This document shows, in pieces, positions 41,364-44,810 of a stretch of DNA of 44,810 nucleotides; position 1 is the first letter of the stretch, and the number at the start of each line of letters is the position of its first letter. This DNA comes from Aphodoplasma sp045626925. Its GTDB lineage: Bacteria; Bacillota; Clostridia; UBA1381; UMGS1253. The DNA is taken from the NCBI GenBank assembly GCA_045626925.1, contig JAZUQZ010000019.1, positions 1 to 44,810 on the forward strand, read 5' to 3'. A program made the translations under genes and the position numbers. Under the pieces are notes generated by a model. The model saw nothing but the letters and a program-made list of their open reading frames with translations. It was not told the origin of the DNA and did no database searches.

Positions 41364-41381
41364 TTTACTCTCACTCCTGTA

Positions 41382-42560
41382 TCAATGATGGAATAATCTC
41401 ATTTTTGTAAATGCCATAGCTATACCATACTTATTGCATGTATCTATAACATTATCATCTCGTATTGAACCGCCCGGTTGTGCAATATATTTTACACCAC
41501 TGCGCTTTGCGCGCTCAACATTGTCGCCGAACGGGAAAAATGCATCACTTCCAAGCGCCACATCACTCATTGTATCAAGCCATTCGCGCTTTTCTTCGCG
41601 TGTAAACACTTCCGGTTTTTGTGTAAAAAAGTTCTCCCACATACCATCAGCTAACACATCCATATAATCATCAGAAATATATACATCAATCGTATTATCT
41701 CTGTCTGCACGCCTTATGTCAGCCTTGAAAGGCAATTCAAGCACCTTAGGATTTTGACGAAGATACCAATTATCTGCCTTGTTGCCGGCGAGCCTCGTAC
41801 AATGCACACGGCTCTGTTGGCCTGCTCCAATACCGATTGCTTGTCCGTCTTTGACATAACAAACAGAATTTGATTGAGTATATTTTAGCGTAATAAGCGA
41901 TATGATTAGGTCGCGCTTTGCTGTGTCAGAAATTTCTTTATTATCAGTAACAATTTCGTTTAAAAGTTCTTCGTTTATAATAAAATTATTGCGTCCTTGT
42001 TCAAATGTAATACCAAACACATCTTTGTGCTCAACAGGCGCAGGAACATAATCAGGGTCAATTTTTATAACATTATATGTACCCTTGCGTTTTTCTTTTA
42101 AAATTTTAAGAGCTTCGTCGCTATATGAAGGCGCAATTACACCATCAGATACCTCGCGTTTTATAAGAAGTGCAGTTTCTTTGTCACATTCATCAGAAAG
42201 CGCAATAAAATCACCATAAGATGACATTCTGTCTGCACCTCTGGCGCGTGCATATGCATTTGCCATAGGCGAAAGCTCTAAATCATCAACGAAATATATC
42301 TTTTTTAAAACATCGCTCATAGGTGCATATACGGCTGCACCTGCAGGACTTACATGTTTGAATGATGCAGCTGCACACACGCCTGTTGCTTCTTTAAGCT
42401 CACAAACAAGCTGCCAGCTGTTAAATGCATCAAGAAAGTTTATATATCCCGGTCTGCCGTTTAAAACCTCAATCGGCAATTCGCTTCCGTCTTTCATAAA
42501 TATTTTAGATGGTTTTTGATTCGGGTTACAACCATATTTTAGTTCCATTTCTTTTGCCAA
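41382..42560 (-). CDS. purH: AICAR transformylase, stand-alone (PurH C-terminal type)
   Basis: 392 residues that correspond only to the AICAR transformylase part of PurH; the N-terminal MGS-like IMP cyclohydrolase domain of the usual about 510-residue PurH is absent. The catalytic Lys-His of the family is in SFKHVSPAGAA; YTQSNSVCYVKDGQAIGIGAGQQSR, FFPFGDNVE and QPGGSIRDDNVID are also present. The protein starts with MELKYGCNPNQKPS after AGGAGG, so it is not truncated at the 5' end. The missing activity is provided by the PurO-type gene 20 bases upstream. 10-formyl-THF from Fhs would be the donor. Confidence 0.95.
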   Translation of the reverse strand: MAKEMELKYGCNPNQKPSKIFMKDGSELPIEVLNGRPGYINFLDAFNSWQLVCELKEATGVCAAASFKHVSPAGAAVYAPMSDVLKKIYFVDDLELSPMANAYARARGADRMSSYGDFIALSDECDKETALLIKREVSDGVIAPSYSDEALKILKEKRKGTYNVIKIDPDYVPAPVEHKDVFGITFEQGRNNFIINEELLNEIVTDNKEISDTAKRDLIISLITLKYTQSNSVCYVKDGQAIGIGAGQQSRVHCTRLAGNKADNWYLRQNPKVLELPFKADIRRADRDNTIDVYISDDYMDVLADGMWENFFTQKPEVFTREEKREWLDTMSDVALGSDAFFPFGDNVERAKRSGVKYIAQPGGSIRDDNVIDTCNKYGIAMAFTKMRLFHH

Positions 42561-42580
42561 CGCGATAACCTCCTAAATTT

Positions 42581-43273
42581 TTATTGATTTTTATTTATAA
42601 TTCTTGTTTCGTATGTGCCACTTTTTACATCGATAAAGCGCACAAATAGTGAAACCTTATTATCATCATTAAGATTTTCCCATATAGCGTTTGTAAATTC
42701 GTCAATATTTCCTTCGATACAAATTTTTTCGGGTTCACCTTCAAACGATGGAATAGGCTCGCCGTCACACTTATATGTGTGAATAAAATGACCCTCGCCC
42801 GCTTTAGGATTTGTATATTCATAAAAATATCTGCGGCATGTACTCCCATCACCTTCAGCACTTTTTAGGATTGAAAGCTTATAATCAAAACCACACACAA
42901 CGCCCGATATTCTCGGTGTAAAGTTTGGCGCATCAGGCTCAAATTCGCGTGTTCTAAGTGCATCAGCAAAGCTTTTTTCGGCCTTTATGTAGTCAAAAAC
43001 CGTGTCCGTTTGGTCACCGTTTGTAACGATTGTTTTATTGTCTATAACGCGCACAGGCGAATATATTATAAGTGAAGGGTCAACCATCTTGCTTTCATCA
43101 AACGCCTTTGTTTTAATACCCTCGCCATCAACAACAAACACTCTGTTGCGACTGTTTTCACTTCTTCCCATTATAAAGTATGCAATTACTGCCTTATCAT
43201 CTGTGCTTTTTCCAATTATAATTCCTCTACCCGGATATGTATTCTCACGAAGTTCTTTTTTTATGTCAGTCAT
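42581..43273 (-). CDS. purO: IMP cyclohydrolase, PurO type
   Basis: 230 residues similar to the archaeal-type IMP cyclohydrolase (PurO), which closes the ring of FAICAR to give IMP, the last step of purine synthesis. The N-terminal YPGRGIIIGKS, then SRNRVFVV, IVTNGDQTDTVFDYI and TPRISGVV fit the NTN-hydrolase-like PurO fold. Its start overlaps the end of purN by 8 bases, and purH' follows after 20 bases, so the two replacing halves of PurH are adjacent. Assignment is by motif and context; the clostridial form is longer than archaeal PurO. Confidence 0.88.
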   Translation of the reverse strand: MTDIKKELRENTYPGRGIIIGKSTDDKAVIAYFIMGRSENSRNRVFVVDGEGIKTKAFDESKMVDPSLIIYSPVRVIDNKTIVTNGDQTDTVFDYIKAEKSFADALRTREFEPDAPNFTPRISGVVCGFDYKLSILKSAEGDGSTCRRYFYEYTNPKAGEGHFIHTYKCDGEPIPSFEGEPEKICIEGNIDEFTNAIWENLNDDNKVSLFVRFIDVKSGTYETRIINKNQ

Positions 43274-43877
43274 TTGCTTTATCCTCCTTCAAAGATGCGC
43301 ACACCATTTCAACCGCTTGTGGAAGTATAATCCATTCCGCCTCTTCCATTACGCGCTTTTGTAGTGTTTCAGCCGTATCGTCATCATTTATATAAACGGC
43401 TTTTTGAATAATTATTTTACCGCCATCAGGTATTTCATTTACAAAATGAACGGTTGCACCCGTAACTTTTACACCATATTCAATTGCTTTTTCGTGCACC
43501 TTTAAGCCATAATACCCTGCACCGCAAAAGCTTGGTATAAGTGATGGATGAATATTTAAAATTCTATCCTTGTATGCTTTCAAAAGATTTTCCCCTACAA
43601 TTGCAAGAAAACCAGCCATCACTATGATATCAACACCTTTTGATATCATATAATCCGCAATTGCTTTATCAAAATCAGAGGCACAGTTATAATCGCTCTT
43701 TTTGATGACGCAACTTTCTATTCCGGCATTTTTGGCACGCGTAAGTGCATATGCATCGGATTTGTTGGATACAACGCAAACAATTTCTCCGCTTTTTATG
43801 GTACCGACTTTTTGTGCATCAATAAGTGCCTGAAGATTTGTGCCACCGCCCGAAACCAATACACCGATTTTAATCAT
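43266..43877 (-). CDS. purN: Phosphoribosylglycinamide formyltransferase PurN
   Basis: Third step of purine synthesis: transfers formyl from 10-formyl-THF to GAR. 203 residues from the ATG at 43877, which has GGAG six bases upstream. VLVSGGGTNLQALID binds the phosphate, VMAGFLAIVGENLLKAY and ILNIHPSLIPSFCGAGYYG carry the catalytic Asn-His, and VTGATVHFVNEIPDGGKII has the Asp region. It lies 39 bases after purM and overlaps purO by 8 bases. Confidence 0.96.
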   Translation of the reverse strand: MIKIGVLVSGGGTNLQALIDAQKVGTIKSGEIVCVVSNKSDAYALTRAKNAGIESCVIKKSDYNCASDFDKAIADYMISKGVDIIVMAGFLAIVGENLLKAYKDRILNIHPSLIPSFCGAGYYGLKVHEKAIEYGVKVTGATVHFVNEIPDGGKIIIQKAVYINDDDTAETLQKRVMEEAEWIILPQAVEMVCASLKEDKAND

Positions 43878-43916
43878 ATTGTTCTCCATTCTGTTAAAAT
43901 TTCAGAGCGCATAATA

Positions 43917-44810
43917 CTATTCAAAAACAACTTCGTTTTCGCCCTTTTCAACTCTACCGATTATGCTTGCCTTTTCGCCGTGACTTTCAAGTATTTCTAT
44001 AACTTTATCTGCCTCGTTTTTATCAACAGCAAGCACCATACCAATACCCATATTAAATGTGTTATACATTTCTTTTTCAGGAAGATTTCCTGCACGCTGA
44101 AGCAAATCAAATATCGGTAAAATATCCCATGTGCCCTTGTTTATTACAGCACACAAACCATCCGAAAGCATACGCGGAATATTTTCAATAAAGCCACCGC
44201 CTGTAATGTGCGAAATCGCCTTGATTTCACATTTGCTTATAACATCCAATACAGGTTTTACATATATTTTTGTTGGCGCAAGAAGCGTTTCTCCAAGGGT
44301 TTTTCCACCAAGCGAATCAATTTTTTCTTTAAGGTGTGCATTATCCTCTTCTTTGCCTGTTATGTTAAATAGTTTACGAACAAGTGAAAAACCATTTGAA
44401 TGAACACCGGATGAAGCTATACCAATAAGCACATCCCCTTCTTTAAGCTTGCTACCGTCGATAATCTCATCTTTTTCAACAATTCCAACTGCAAAGCCTG
44501 CCAAATCATATTCATCAACAGGGTAAAATCCTGGCATTTCTGCTGTTTCACCACCAAGCAAAGCACATCCAGTTTCTACACATCCGTCTGCAATTCCTTT
44601 TACTAAATCTGCAGCAACATCTGAATCTAATTTTCCACAAGCAACGTAATCTAAGAAAAATAATGGTTGAACACCAGAACAAAGAATATCGTTTACGCTC
44701 ATTGCAACACAGTCAATTCCAACTGTATCGTATTTTTTCATTTGGAATGCAATGTCTAATTTTGTTCCAACGCCATCAGTTCCATTTACCATAACAGGAT
44801 TTTTTACACC
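43917..44810 (-). CDS. purM: Phosphoribosylformylglycinamidine cyclo-ligase PurM (5' end off window)
   Basis: AIR synthetase, fifth step of purine synthesis. 297 residues are visible to the window edge; the first about 45 are missing, since the frame is open through GVKNPVMVNGTDGVGTKLDIAF. CVAMSVNDILCSGVQPLFFLDY, LLGGETAEMPGFY, ISHITGGGFIENIPRML and the C-terminal FNMGIGMVLAV are diagnostic. It is the first visible gene of the purine operon; purF, purL and others probably lie upstream beyond the edge. Confidence 0.96.
   Translation of the reverse strand, partial: GVKNPVMVNGTDGVGTKLDIAFQMKKYDTVGIDCVAMSVNDILCSGVQPLFFLDYVACGKLDSDVAADLVKGIADGCVETGCALLGGETAEMPGFYPVDEYDLAGFAVGIVEKDEIIDGSKLKEGDVLIGIASSGVHSNGFSLVRKLFNITGKEEDNAHLKEKIDSLGGKTLGETLLAPTKIYVKPVLDVISKCEIKAISHITGGGFIENIPRMLSDGLCAVINKGTWDILPIFDLLQRAGNLPEKEMYNTFNMGIGMVLAVDKNEADKVIEILESHGEKASIIGRVEKGENEVVFE

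Noticed and set aside
40387..41388. A 333-residue plus-strand reading frame
   Set aside because: It is antisense to purD, which has full family motifs; Ser-rich translation is typical of antisense frames.
41382..43273. A purH gene broken by a frameshift
   Set aside because: No remnant of the MGS-like cyclohydrolase domain is found upstream; purH' has its own start and ribosome site, and the neighbouring gene is a distinct PurO-type protein.
1..44810. CRISPR arrays, prophage or rRNA genes
   Set aside because: No regularly spaced repeats, phage structural genes or rRNA segments were seen.

Overview
The window looks like chromosome from a spore-forming, low-GC Gram-positive anaerobe of class Clostridia. 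Evidence seen: A+T-rich sequence, strong Shine-Dalgarno sites, TTGACA-17-TATAAT promoters and intrinsic terminators, the cotJABC spore-coat operon, a YtxC-type sporulation protein, exonuclease VII/NusB/FPP synthase in one run, formate-THF ligase, an iron-sulfur serine dehydratase made of two subunits, and an S-layer-homology surface protein. No rRNA, CRISPR array or prophage is visible. I do not assign a genus.

Layout. 1-350: the 3' end of a transposase gene and a terminal hairpin. 355-1417 (minus): cotJA-cotJB-cotJC. 1533-8011 (plus): nadE-pcrA-pncB and a metallophosphoesterase, so two NAD-synthesis genes flank a DNA helicase. 8031-14549 (plus): tig-clpP-clpX, then lon and engB, a protein folding and proteolysis block. 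14611-17794 (plus): hisS-aspS, ending at a bidirectional terminator where the two gene directions converge. 17959-20043 (minus): ytxC-like, a DUF6873-like gene and ireB; between the last two is a possible plus-strand small RNA. 20130-26735 (minus): fhs-tsaE-tsaB-rpiB-nusB-xseA-xseB-ispA-PAP2-like, read from one strong promoter with a long leader. 27017-35807 (minus): a sodium/solute symporter; an operon of an epimerase-like protein, a DapA-family lyase and both serine dehydratase subunits; a TRIC-family channel with a CPA2 antiporter; and malic enzyme. 36144-39604 (minus): a cobalamin riboswitch controlling two surface proteins. 39655-40001 (minus): tRNA-Met, tRNA-Glu and tRNA-Val. 40042-44810 (minus): the purine genes purM-purN-purO-purH'-purD, with purM running off the window.

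The most interesting system is at 36144-39604. A cobalamin riboswitch with an intrinsic terminator precedes a secreted 790-residue protein that has an alpha/alpha-barrel region, a beta region and three SLH repeats. Its stop codon overlaps the start of a membrane-anchored DUF4430 protein. An alpha/alpha barrel plus a DUF4430-like beta domain is the plan of animal intrinsic factor and transcobalamin, so I infer a surface corrinoid-capture system that is switched on when B12 is scarce. Second is the purine operon: the usual bifunctional PurH is replaced by a stand-alone AICAR transformylase and an archaeal-type IMP cyclohydrolase (PurO). Third is the epimerase/DapA-like/serine dehydratase operon, whose substrate cannot be read from sequence and whose two lead enzymes have unusual active-site motifs.
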